A stretch of 7,358 nucleotides of DNA from Cyanobacteria bacterium UBA11370 (GCA_003486645.1 DNGI01000254.1:1819-9176), one strand, 5' to 3'; positions 1 through 6,214 are shown, counted from the stretch's first letter. Numbers and translations are program-made. The notes: generated by a model not told the origin, from the sequence alone.

Positions 1-9
1 TTGCAAATA

Positions 10-22
10 CGGGATGCTCCCG
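10..22 (-). terminator. Short hairpin directly after the NDH-2 stop codon
   Basis: Arms CGGGA (10-14) and TCCCG (18-22) pair perfectly around a 3-nt loop. On the minus strand the hairpin begins 2 nt after the TAG stop (25-27) of the NDH-2 gene and is followed by TATTTGC, which is only mildly T-rich. It could be a weak intrinsic terminator or the edge of a dispersed palindrome cut by the window end. The short stem and poor T tract keep confidence low. Confidence 0.35.
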
Positions 23-24
23 GT

Positions 25-1380
25 CTAAATTAAAGCGCGATCGCGTATTTCCTGATCCCTTTTTTCTTCAACCACCATCGGAGGCCATACTTCTGGAGTC
101 GTAATTAATCTTGCTCCACGATTCCGTGTAAAATAGCTCCATCCCCACTGAACCATGACGATTAGCTTATTGTCAAATTCAATTAAAAAGAAGATGTGAA
201 CAAAAATCCAGGCAAGCCAAGCGAGGAAACCCGAAAACTTAGCAAATCCTAAGTCTACAACTGCCGCATTTCGTCCAATTACTGCCAAACTACCATAATC
301 GGAATAACGGAAAGGAGGCAACGTTTCATCATTGAGTCGTTTGTGAATTAGATTAGCGACATATTGCCCTTCTTGCATAGCAACGGGTGCGACTCCTGGT
401 AGAGGTTTGCCATCTTCAAATTGATGAGGAAAATTAGCTAAATCACCAATTACAAAGATATTTGAATAGTCAGCTACACTTAAATCTGGATTAACAATCA
501 CTCGTCCGGCGCGATCCAGTTTTGCTCCTGTGGATTTAGAAATTACCTCTCCCATTACTGAGGCTTTCATTCCAGCCGCCCAAAGTACTGTTTTAGTTGG
601 AATTTGTTCGATTTGTTCCCCACGACGGATGGTAACACCCTCATCTTCAATATTAGTAACTAAGGCATTTGTTTGTACTTTCACGCCTAAATGTTCTAGC
701 GATGCTTTGGCTTTAGCTGATAATTCGGCTGGGTAAGGAGGTAAAACCCGATCAATACCTTCTAAAAGAATAATTTGGGTTTCTGAGGTGTCAATAGTGC
801 GGAAATCTTGCTTTAAAGTACTGTAAGCGAGTTCTGCTAGCGCTCCTGCTAATTCAACTCCAGTAGGTCCTCCTCCTACAATAACAAAGGTTAACCAACC
901 ACGACGTTTTTGAGAGTCAGTTTCTTGTTCCGCTGCTTCAAAGGCTAGCAAAATTCTTCGCCGCATTTCCAAAGCATCTTCTACTGTTTTCAAGCCAGGT
1001 GCTTTGGGTGCCCATTGATCGTTACCAAAGTAATGATGGCTAACACCAGTTGCCACAATTAATGTATCGTAGGGAAGTATTTTGTCTTTTAATTTAACCT
1101 GATGTCCTTGAGGGTCTATATCGATAACTTCTCCCATCAATACTTTGGCATTTTTTTGGCGACTTAGAACGGCTCGCAGGGGTGAGGAAATATCACCGGG
1201 AGATAAACCACCTGTGGCAACTTGGTAAAGCAGGGGTTGAAATAAATGAAAGTTCCGTTTATCAATTAATGTCACATTGACAGGTGCTTTGTGAAGGGCT
1301 TGGGCGGCATAAAGTCCACCAAATCCACCACCAACGATGACAACCTGGTGAGGAGATTGATTTGGGTTTTGTTTAAACAT
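25..1380 (-). CDS. ndb: Type II NAD(P)H:quinone dehydrogenase (NDH-2)
   Basis: A single-subunit, non-proton-pumping flavoenzyme that passes electrons from NAD(P)H through FAD to membrane quinone, here plastoquinone or a naphthoquinone. The 451-residue protein shows the two-dinucleotide-fold layout of the family. The first Rossmann motif is at residues 13-22 (GGGFGG, FAD), with the FQPLLYQVATGG segment at 48-58. The second Rossmann motif is at 165-174 (VIVGGGPTG, NAD(P)H), followed by ELAGALAEL. The FAD-closing motif IFVIGDLA lies at 308-315, and the quinone-site-like segment APVAMQEGQ at 331-339. A hydrophobic, Trp/Phe-rich stretch (about 380-415) matches the membrane-binding C-terminus of NDH-2. 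The ATG at 1380 sits 12 residues before the first motif and fits family length; no clear Shine-Dalgarno is visible. It is divergent from the DUF4079 gene. An NtcA-type promoter lies upstream. Synechocystis has three paralogues; full length and the membrane tail suggest the NdbA-like kind rather than NdbB, but this is inference. Confidence 0.95.
   Translation of the reverse strand: MFKQNPNQSPHQVVIVGGGFGGLYAAQALHKAPVNVTLIDKRNFHLFQPLLYQVATGGLSPGDISSPLRAVLSRQKNAKVLMGEVIDIDPQGHQVKLKDKILPYDTLIVATGVSHHYFGNDQWAPKAPGLKTVEDALEMRRRILLAFEAAEQETDSQKRRGWLTFVIVGGGPTGVELAGALAELAYSTLKQDFRTIDTSETQIILLEGIDRVLPPYPAELSAKAKASLEHLGVKVQTNALVTNIEDEGVTIRRGEQIEQIPTKTVLWAAGMKASVMGEVISKSTGAKLDRAGRVIVNPDLSVADYSNIFVIGDLANFPHQFEDGKPLPGVAPVAMQEGQYVANLIHKRLNDETLPPFRYSDYGSLAVIGRNAAVVDLGFAKFSGFLAWLAWIFVHIFFLIEFDNKLIVMVQWGWSYFTRNRGARLITTPEVWPPMVVEEKRDQEIRDRALI
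37..44. other. HIP1 octamer
   Basis: Perfect GCGATCGC inside the 3' end of the NDH-2 coding region. This highly iterated palindrome is over-represented in many cyanobacterial genomes. Confidence 0.9.
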
Positions 1381-1453
1381 AAGAGTTGGTGCTGTTTTGG
1401 ATTTTTTGAGAGTTAATGAACAATTAAGGAACTATAGCATTTCCCTTTGACTC

Positions 1454-1495
1454 AGTTTAACGTTAAATTCTAGAAATACAGGTAGCAACGGATAC
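1454..1495 (-). promoter_or_regulatory. Predicted NtcA-activated (class II) promoter of the NDH-2 gene
   Basis: GTA at 1482-1484 and TAC at 1493-1495 are separated by exactly 8 nt, giving the palindromic NtcA core GTAN8TAC. Read on the minus strand, exactly 22 nt follow before TAAACT (1459-1454), which fits the TAN3T -10 element. The whole is therefore the textbook GTAN8TAC-N22-TAN3T arrangement in which NtcA replaces the -35 box. Transcription would start near 1447, leaving a leader of about 65 nt before the ATG at 1380. On the plus strand, toward the DUF4079 gene, no TAN3T lies 21-23 nt beyond the site, so the signal points to the NDH-2 gene only. A second -10-like TATAGT lies at 1436-1431 on the minus strand. 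Confidence 0.6.
1456..1467. repeat. 12-bp perfect palindrome overlapping the predicted -10 box
   Basis: TTTAACGTTAAA is its own reverse complement. It covers four bases of the predicted minus-strand -10 element (1454-1459), so a protein bound here would block that promoter. Another perfect 8-bp palindrome, TTCTAGAA, follows at 1468-1475. The palindromy is directly visible; an operator role is inference. Confidence 0.4.
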
Positions 1496-1503
1496 GAGTT
1501 ACA

Positions 1504-1517
1504 ATTCAATATTGAAT
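1504..1517. repeat. 14-bp perfect palindrome in the divergent intergenic region
   Basis: ATTCAATATTGAAT is its own reverse complement. It lies 41 nt upstream of the DUF4079 start and 9 nt beyond the NtcA-type site. Its size and position suit a binding site for a dimeric regulator of the DUF4079 gene or of both divergent genes. I do not recognise it as a known cyanobacterial operator such as the Fur, PerR or LexA boxes. Confidence 0.4.
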
Positions 1518-1558
1518 AGTAGTGAAACAAGTTGACCTTTTGAGTTAGGGGTTTTTGT

Positions 1559-2221
1559 ATGGAAGCGATTGACTTTTTTGCCTTAATTCATCCTGTACTT
1601 GCGGTTGTTGTCGTATTTCCCATTATTGGGATAGTTGTTCATTTTGCATGGCAAACTCGTCAGCGACGGTTGCAAACTAGTGATGGGAACAAAAGTACAA
1701 TTCCACCTGTAGTAGGGCGAGAACACGTTAAGCTAGGACGCTGGCTGACGGGTTCGGTAGTGGGTGTTACGTTAGTGGGGCTAGCCTATGCGATTATTTC
1801 CAAAAGTTTTATTGAGAATCAGTTGTGGAGCAAAAATCCGACCCAGGCTATTTTAATTGTATTATTTTTTGGTGCTGCTATCACTTCATTAGGCTTACTT
1901 TACCGCGCTAGAGAGAAATATTGGCGGGCGATTTTTGGGACTTCAACAGGCTTGTGGTTAGTTGTTATTGGTTGCCAAGAGGGAGTTTTTCGACGCACCA
2001 ATGAGTGGTATTGGTCTCATTATTATATTGGGATAGCGGCTGCATTACTGATGGTATTTTCTTTAGCTACTGTGGAAGAAATTTATAAAGATCGGTCAAA
2101 TCGCTGGCGCTACATCCACATTATTTTAAATTGCTTTGCCTTGCTGCTATTTATCGGACAGGGCATGACAGGTTCACGAGATTTATTCGAGATTGCTTTT
2201 TACAAAGGGCTTGCCAAATAG
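1559..2221 (+). CDS. DUF4079 family multi-pass membrane protein
   Basis: A 220-residue integral membrane protein of the cyanobacterial/plastid DUF4079 family, function unproven. About six hydrophobic segments are visible: 8-30, 62-82, 96-115, 124-143, 152-172 and 185-203. The family signature is the C-terminal block HIILNCFALLLFIGQGMTG (187-205) followed by RDLFEI. Histidines sit at or near membrane edges (H11, H28, H56, H154, H187), which resembles the heme-ligand layout of cytochrome b561-like proteins; binding of heme here is inference. The ATG at 1559 has AGGGG (1547-1551) as a Shine-Dalgarno with 7-nt spacing. A TTGACC (1532-1537) lies upstream, but the matching -10 position would overlap the start codon, so I do not call a promoter there. 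It is divergent from the NDH-2 gene, which suggests but does not prove a redox-related role. Confidence 0.85.
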   Translation: MEAIDFFALIHPVLAVVVVFPIIGIVVHFAWQTRQRRLQTSDGNKSTIPPVVGREHVKLGRWLTGSVVGVTLVGLAYAIISKSFIENQLWSKNPTQAILIVLFFGAAITSLGLLYRAREKYWRAIFGTSTGLWLVVIGCQEGVFRRTNEWYWSHYYIGIAAALLMVFSLATVEEIYKDRSNRWRYIHIILNCFALLLFIGQGMTGSRDLFEIAFYKGLAK

Positions 2222-2258
2222 TCATGATTAACGGCATACACCAGAAGAGATACCCGAA

Positions 2259-2281
2259 ACAAGTGTGTTATCAACACTTGT
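2259..2281 (+). terminator. Stem-loop downstream of the DUF4079 gene
   Basis: ACAAGTGT (2259-2266) and ACACTTGT (2274-2281) pair perfectly around a 7-nt loop, 37 nt after the stop codon. There is no T run after it, so it is not a strong intrinsic terminator. It may instead protect the 3' end of the transcript. Confidence 0.35.
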
Positions 2282-2357
2282 ACCATCTCAATTAGCCTAA
2301 TCGGTTCATTGTATTAATGGCTGATGTCCTTGATCAAATCTGTTGGAATACATACAG

Positions 2358-2388
2358 TGTAGAGATGTTGCAATACTACATCTTTACA
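2358..2388. repeat. Degenerate dispersed palindromic repeat (GTAGAGA-type)
   Basis: TGTAGAGATGT (2358-2368) pairs over 11 positions with ACATCTTTACA (2378-2388), with one G-T wobble, around the 9-nt loop TGCAATACT. From memory it resembles a family of GTAGAGACGTTGC-type palindromes scattered between genes in many filamentous cyanobacteria. The arms are visible directly; family membership needs a genome search. Confidence 0.6.
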
Positions 2389-2492
2389 TTCCCCTCTAGC
2401 TAAGGCGATAACCTTTACTAATAAATGTGAAAAATGCCATCTCCCCTCTTATAGAGTTTCCCGAACTTAAGTGTACCGGATTTCCGTAGGAC

Positions 2493-2653
2493 TGAACCCT
2501 TTACAAAACTATAAAGTTAGTTTAAAGTCTTTCTTAAGGGCTGGTTCAATAAAAGTTCTGAAGTCTACCTCACCAGAACTTACTATTTTGATTGTAGCCC
2601 AACGGCATCCTTCTTAAGGAATAATTAGCCAGCGTTAGTAAAAAATTTACGCT
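2493..2653 (+). other. Cluster of inverted repeats, possible structured leader RNA
   Basis: Three stems follow one another upstream of the GT4 gene. In the first, TGAA (2493-2496) pairs with TTCA (2545-2548) and encloses CTTTA (2499-2503) paired with TAAAG (2523-2527), which in turn encloses AACT/AGTT (2507-2510, 2519-2522). In the second, AAGTTCTG (2553-2560) pairs with CAGAACTT (2574-2581). In the third, AGCGT (2631-2635) plus AAA (2640-2642) pair with TTTACGCT (2646-2653) across a 4-nt bulge. CTGGT (2541-2545) could instead pair with ACCAG (2572-2576), which would break the second stem. I do not recognise a known riboswitch, and chance pairing in AT-rich DNA is a real alternative. Confidence 0.3.
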
Positions 2654-2732
2654 CGGTTTTAGCCAATTACTTTGTATGTGCTTTTAGTCGCGCTATTTCC
2701 ATTTAACATACTTACAATAGGAGAAACGTGCA

Positions 2733-3803
2733 ATGAGAATTGCCCAAGTTGCCCCATTATGGGAACGCGTCCCACCGCCAGGTTATGGAGGAACTGAACT
2801 CGTTGTTGGTTTACTAACTGATGAATTAGTGAGACGGGGACATGAAGTTACCTTATTTGCTTCTGGAGACTCTATTTCTCTTGCCAAATTAGAATCTGTT
2901 CATCCCCGTGCCTTGCGTTTAGATACGACAGTTAAAGAAGTTGCTGTTTATGAAATGCTGCAACTGACGAAGGTTTACGAACGGGCTTCTGAGTTTGATA
3001 TCATTCATTCTCATATGGGTTTTTCCGCTTTACCCTACGTTAATTTCGTCAAAACTCCTACCGTTCACACGCTGCATGGAATTTTCACACCAGACAATGA
3101 AAAAATGTTTGCCCATGCGCGAAATCAGCCCTATATCAGTATCTCTAATGCCCAACGGGAACCTCGATTAGGGATCAACTATGTCGCTACCGTTTACAAC
3201 GGGATTGATACCAGCATCTATGACTTTTACCCTGAATCTCAAAACCCACCTTACTTAGCCTTTTTAGGACGAATTTCGCCTGAAAAAGGAACCCATTTAG
3301 CGATAGAGATTGCTAAACGTTCCGGGTGGACTTTGAAGATTGCGGGTAAGATCGATGTCGTCGATCAAGAGTATTTTGAAGAAAAAGTTAAACCCCACAT
3401 TGATGGCAAACAGATTGAATATTTAGGTGAAGCTAATCATGCCCAAAAGCAACAACTAATGGGTAATGCCGTTGCTACTCTATTTCCCATTACCTGGCGC
3501 GAACCCTTTGGATTAGTAATGATTGAATCCATGGTGACAGGAACGCCTGTTATTGCTATGTCTCTGGGTTCTACATCTGAAGTAATTGCCCACGGCAAAA
3601 GCGGATTTTTGTGTAATAACGTAGACGAATGTGTAGCGGCAATTGATAACGTTACTCAATTAGATCGCTATACGTGCCGAGAACATATTCTCAAAAACTT
3701 TAGCGTACAGCGTATGACTGATGGGTATGAAGCCGTATATCAAAAAATTCTGTCAGAACGTTTTTCCAAAAATGGTCATGTTCGACGTTTAGTTGAAGTT
3801 TAG
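2733..3803 (+). CDS. GT4-family glycosyltransferase
   Basis: A retaining GT-B glycosyltransferase that would move a sugar from a nucleotide donor to an unknown acceptor, probably in exopolysaccharide or glycan synthesis at the cytoplasmic face. The 356-residue protein is complete. The N-terminal Rossmann domain begins MRIAQVAP and carries the glycine loop GYGGTE (17-22), the acceptor-side HSHMGF (92-97) and HTLHG (112-116). The linker NGID is at 156-159. The C-terminal domain has GRISPEKG (179-186), whose Arg180 and Lys185 usually contact the donor diphosphate, and the EX7E motif as EPFGLVMIE (Glu257 to Glu265). No signal peptide or membrane segment is seen. AGGAGA at 2719-2724 lies 8 nt before the ATG, a strong Shine-Dalgarno that fixes the start. 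A terminator follows directly, so it is probably monocistronic. Donor and acceptor cannot be read from sequence. Confidence 0.92.
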   Translation: MRIAQVAPLWERVPPPGYGGTELVVGLLTDELVRRGHEVTLFASGDSISLAKLESVHPRALRLDTTVKEVAVYEMLQLTKVYERASEFDIIHSHMGFSALPYVNFVKTPTVHTLHGIFTPDNEKMFAHARNQPYISISNAQREPRLGINYVATVYNGIDTSIYDFYPESQNPPYLAFLGRISPEKGTHLAIEIAKRSGWTLKIAGKIDVVDQEYFEEKVKPHIDGKQIEYLGEANHAQKQQLMGNAVATLFPITWREPFGLVMIESMVTGTPVIAMSLGSTSEVIAHGKSGFLCNNVDECVAAIDNVTQLDRYTCREHILKNFSVQRMTDGYEAVYQKILSERFSKNGHVRRLVEV

Positions 3804-3809
3804 CTGTTT

Positions 3810-3840
3810 GGTGGAATCTAAAAGAAGCCACCTTTTTTTT
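3810..3840 (+). terminator. Intrinsic terminator after the GT4 gene
   Basis: GGTGG (3810-3814) pairs with CCACC (3828-3832) and is followed at once by eight T (3833-3840). It starts 7 nt after the TAG stop. The stem is only 5 bp with a 13-nt loop, but GC-rich and with an excellent T tract. Confidence 0.7.
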
Positions 3841-4002
3841 CTTCTTTTCCATGCTATACTCGCCACAGTCATACATCGACTATTTAAGTCAGCGATTCGC
3901 TCTTGATCAATATCAATCATGTGATAGCTGACCGCTCAAAGTATAGCTACTTTTTTGGTGAAAAACCAGTTGATAAATTTGACGTTGATATGAGGTTAAG
4001 GT

Positions 4003-4860
4003 ATGTCACATCAAAATGGACAGCCGATCGCTCTTTTTTCAAATCAGGGAGATGATTCAAATCGCAGTATTCCTGAAGGTACACACCCAGGAGTATCTAC
4101 TATCCCTTCGGATTCTACTCATTCCAGTCGGCAACCCATTGCTCTAATCTCAGTAGAGAGTGATCCGGCTATTGTAGGGAAAGAAGTCGCTAGCAATCAA
4201 AGTTTTTCTGTTCGTAAAGTCAGTGAAGCCTTAGCAAACTTAGGCTGGCAAGTGGATATATTTACCCGCAAAACGCAGGCAGATGACGCTACTATTGTGC
4301 AGCATTCTCCTTACTGTCGAACTATTCGTTTGAACGCTGGTTCTCAAACCCTTATTCCACGTGATGAATTGTTTAACTGTTTGCCTGAATTTCTAGAAGC
4401 GTTTCAAAAATTTCAAACCAAAGAAGGCAGTAATTATCCCCTAATCCATACTCACTCCTGGCTTTCGGGTTGGGTAGGTTTGCAGTTAAAATCTAACATC
4501 AACATTCAACTGGTTCATACCCATCATTCCTTCGCCATCTCAACATCTCCAATTCTTAAAGATCGGCTAGCCATTGAACAGCAAATTTTTCAAAAAGCGG
4601 ACTGCATTGTTGCCATAACCCTCCAAGAACGGGAACAGTTACAATCATTGATTACGACTCCAGAACAGCTTAAAGTGATTAACATCGGCACAGAGATTGA
4701 TAGTTTGCGTTTGAGCAATCTTTACCGCCGCTTATTGGCTCAATCCATTATGGATGAACGGTTTTGGCACTTACCTTTACCTAGTCATTCCGAAACCGGA
4801 GAAACCCTAGCCAAGCGTTCTCAAGTTTCCTCTGCAAAATGTCTAACCTTAGCGTCTTAA
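4003..4860 (+). CDS. Truncated GT4-like protein: N-terminal domain only
   Basis: The 285-residue product matches the first half of a GT4 glycosyltransferase of the sucrose-phosphate-synthase-like type common in cyanobacteria. Recognisable are QPIALISVESDPA (44-56), VRKVSEALANLGWQVDIFTRK (split at 70-80 and 81-90), IHTHSWLSGW (148-157), LVHTHHSF (170-177), the ADCIVA strand (199-204) and the end-of-domain KVINIGTEID (224-233). The usual glycine loop after the first strand (GGQNVYVR-like in relatives) reads SNQSFSVR here, so donor-side glycines are lost. The entire C-terminal domain, including the EX7E motif, is absent. Instead, residues 234-257 (LRLSNLYRRLLAQ core) resemble the terminal helix of full-length family members, suggesting an in-frame internal deletion. 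Residues 1-43 are Ser/Thr/Pro-rich and include a second QPIAL motif (7-11). GAGG (3992-3995) precedes the ATG by 7 nt, and no other Met occurs before residue 250. Catalytic activity is unlikely; it is either a decaying gene or a non-catalytic accessory protein. Confidence 0.75.
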   Translation: MSHQNGQPIALFSNQGDDSNRSIPEGTHPGVSTIPSDSTHSSRQPIALISVESDPAIVGKEVASNQSFSVRKVSEALANLGWQVDIFTRKTQADDATIVQHSPYCRTIRLNAGSQTLIPRDELFNCLPEFLEAFQKFQTKEGSNYPLIHTHSWLSGWVGLQLKSNINIQLVHTHHSFAISTSPILKDRLAIEQQIFQKADCIVAITLQEREQLQSLITTPEQLKVINIGTEIDSLRLSNLYRRLLAQSIMDERFWHLPLPSHSETGETLAKRSQVSSAKCLTLAS

Positions 4861-4873
4861 TAACTTGAAAATA

Positions 4874-4906
4874 AGATCCCCGACTTCTCTAAGAAGTCGG
4901 GGATCT
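4874..4906. repeat. Perfect 15-bp hairpin between convergent genes (dispersed palindrome, likely terminator)
   Basis: AGATCCCCGACTTCT (4874-4888) and AGAAGTCGGGGATCT (4892-4906) are exact reverse complements around a 3-nt loop. It lies between the stops of two convergent genes. On the minus strand it is followed by TTATTTTC, a fair T tract, so it could end DUF445 transcripts; on the plus strand no T run follows. From memory the GATCCCCGACTTCTT arm recurs as an intergenic palindrome in many cyanobacterial genomes. Confidence 0.8.
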
Positions 4907-4937
4907 GAGTTAGGATTGCTAGTAAGCAAAATCTAGA

Positions 4938-6167
4938 CTATCGCAACCACAAAAGGACAGTTTGAAATAATCCGATAATCACCCCCAAAATACCCCCCAA
5001 ATTAACAATCGCTTGCAACTCACTTTTGACAATCCCTTGAATCGCTAATTCCAAATCTTTAGGAGAAGTCGCTTTAACTCGATCAACAATCACTTCATCA
5101 ATCGATAAAATAGGAATGATTTGAGATACAATATTCTCTAAATCTTTTTCCAAATATCGCTCTAAAATTAATGCCAATTCGTGACTAATTAATTCGAGGG
5201 ATGAACTCATAATCGCTGACTCTCGCAAGCGATTTAAGATCAACACCGCCACCTTTTCCCATTCTATCGATTGGCTCAATCCTTGTAGGAAATCTGTCCC
5301 ACGTTCTCGAATATAATCCCGCACAGCATCCCGCATCGTTTTACGTAATTGGCGCACTGTTGAGACAGGTAAATTTTGTAATGATAGACGTTGCAGCCAA
5401 ACTTGTAAGCGATCGCGTGTTGAAAGCGCGGTTAATAATTCTTCCAAACGAGCATTTGTAATATCTTTCTCATCCAAACAATAGGTTCGTAAACGGGTCA
5501 ACGTATTACGCAAACCAAACAAATTCGCTACAACCCAATAGGTTCCACTCGTCTTTTCTCGAAAACCTTCATCAATGACTTGGATATTGCGATCCGTTAA
5601 GAAATCAATCAGAACCTGACGCAAAATATCCGGTGGAAGTGCAACCTGTAATATCCAGTCCGCTAACTGTTTTGCTTGTTGATCATTAAGTTGAAATTCC
5701 AATAAAATTTGGTCAAAAATATGGTTGAGTTGCGCCTCTAAAAAATCTTCCCGACGTGCTAATACTTTCAACAGACGCGGGAATGATTCTCCTAATAAGT
5801 CATGAAGAATTCCAGCTAGAATCTTTGCCGTTTTCTGCTCTTTATCTAACTGAACTTGATCTAAAGCTAGGTTTAACATCCATAGAATTGTCCCTTGAAC
5901 CCGTTCTGGATGTAACAACCGTCGAGTCAGCCGTTGTAACTCTGTGGGAGTCAACAAAGACCCCATAATCGTATCAGCAATCCGTTGAGCGAGGCGTTCC
6001 TGATTATGAGGAATTAAACCCGGTGTAAAGGGTAGCCTACGCTTACCAATGTAAATAGCTTTGTAGGGACGAAATAGCATTTTAATGGCTAAATCATTCG
6101 TGAAATAGCCAATAATTCCTCCTGCGATTGGAGGCAGTAAGAGAGACCAAAGGTTAGACCAATCCAA
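4938..6167 (-). CDS. DUF445 family membrane protein
   Basis: A 409-residue protein of the DUF445 (YheB-like) family, whose biochemical role is unknown. The N-terminal hallmark is intact: a membrane segment (about 8-22) leading into [20 protein letters not shown] (16-35) and then [20 protein letters not shown] (44-63). A long, mainly helical, charged middle (about 70-375) follows. A second hydrophobic segment at the C-terminus (about 386-408, [20 protein letters not shown]) gives the two-anchor layout usual for the family. The start is TTG at 6167-6165. The frame upstream is open back to a stop at 6236-6234 but holds no ATG or GTG, and the hydrophobic motif begins within ten residues, so a later start would cut conserved sequence. 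No good Shine-Dalgarno is visible. A heptamer tandem repeat begins 19 nt upstream. It converges on the half-glycosyltransferase gene. Confidence 0.88.
   Translation of the reverse strand: MDWSNLWSLLLPPIAGGIIGYFTNDLAIKMLFRPYKAIYIGKRRLPFTPGLIPHNQERLAQRIADTIMGSLLTPTELQRLTRRLLHPERVQGTILWMLNLALDQVQLDKEQKTAKILAGILHDLLGESFPRLLKVLARREDFLEAQLNHIFDQILLEFQLNDQQAKQLADWILQVALPPDILRQVLIDFLTDRNIQVIDEGFREKTSGTYWVVANLFGLRNTLTRLRTYCLDEKDITNARLEELLTALSTRDRLQVWLQRLSLQNLPVSTVRQLRKTMRDAVRDYIRERGTDFLQGLSQSIEWEKVAVLILNRLRESAIMSSSLELISHELALILERYLEKDLENIVSQIIPILSIDEVIVDRVKATSPKDLELAIQGIVKSELQAIVNLGGILGVIIGLFQTVLLWLR
5409..5416. other. HIP1 octamer
   Basis: Perfect GCGATCGC inside the DUF445 coding region. Confidence 0.9.
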
Positions 6168-6186
6168 AGTAACAATCTCGGAATAA

Positions 6187-6214
6187 GGAGTGGGGAGTAA
6201 GAAGTCGGGAGTAA
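6187..6214. repeat. Heptanucleotide tandem repeat, four units of G(G/A)AGTNN
   Basis: Units GGAGTGG (6187-6193), GGAGTAA (6194-6200), GAAGTCG (6201-6207) and GGAGTAA (6208-6214) keep a strict 7-nt period. This recalls the short tandemly repeated repetitive (STRR) heptamers described in filamentous cyanobacteria. It lies immediately upstream of the DUF445 start. Confidence 0.7.

Larger units (their letters stand above)
2222..2732. other. 511-nt intergenic region without a credible gene
   Basis: No tRNA fold and no reading frame with a ribosome binding site is seen. It contains, in order, a stem-loop after the DUF4079 gene, a dispersed palindromic repeat, and a series of inverted repeats at 2493-2653 that may form a leader for the downstream glycosyltransferase. 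The nonamer TTCTTAAGG occurs twice (2531-2539 and 2611-2619). Confidence 0.7.

Noticed and set aside
530..736. Plus-strand open frame of 68 codons
   Set aside because: It lies wholly antisense to the well-supported NDH-2 gene, has no recognisable domain and is best explained as a shadow of that gene.
1532..1560. TTGACC with TTGTAT 17 nt later as a promoter for the DUF4079 gene
   Set aside because: The -10 would overlap the ATG, so the transcript would start inside the gene, and a good Shine-Dalgarno at 1547-1551 would be useless.
2224..2295. 23-codon open frame starting ATG just after the DUF4079 stop
   Set aside because: No Shine-Dalgarno, and it overlaps the 2259-2281 stem-loop, which explains the sequence better.
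2713..2718. TACAAT as a -10 box for the GT4 gene
   Set aside because: It lies only 14 nt before the ATG and transcription would begin after the strong Shine-Dalgarno at 2719-2724.
4003..4860. Frameshifted full-length glycosyltransferase with its second half in another frame
   Set aside because: No C-terminal domain sequence is found in any frame before the convergent DUF445 gene; only 77 nt lie between the stops.
5756..5968. Plus-strand open frame of 70 codons
   Set aside because: Antisense to the DUF445 coding region, with no ribosome binding site or family features.
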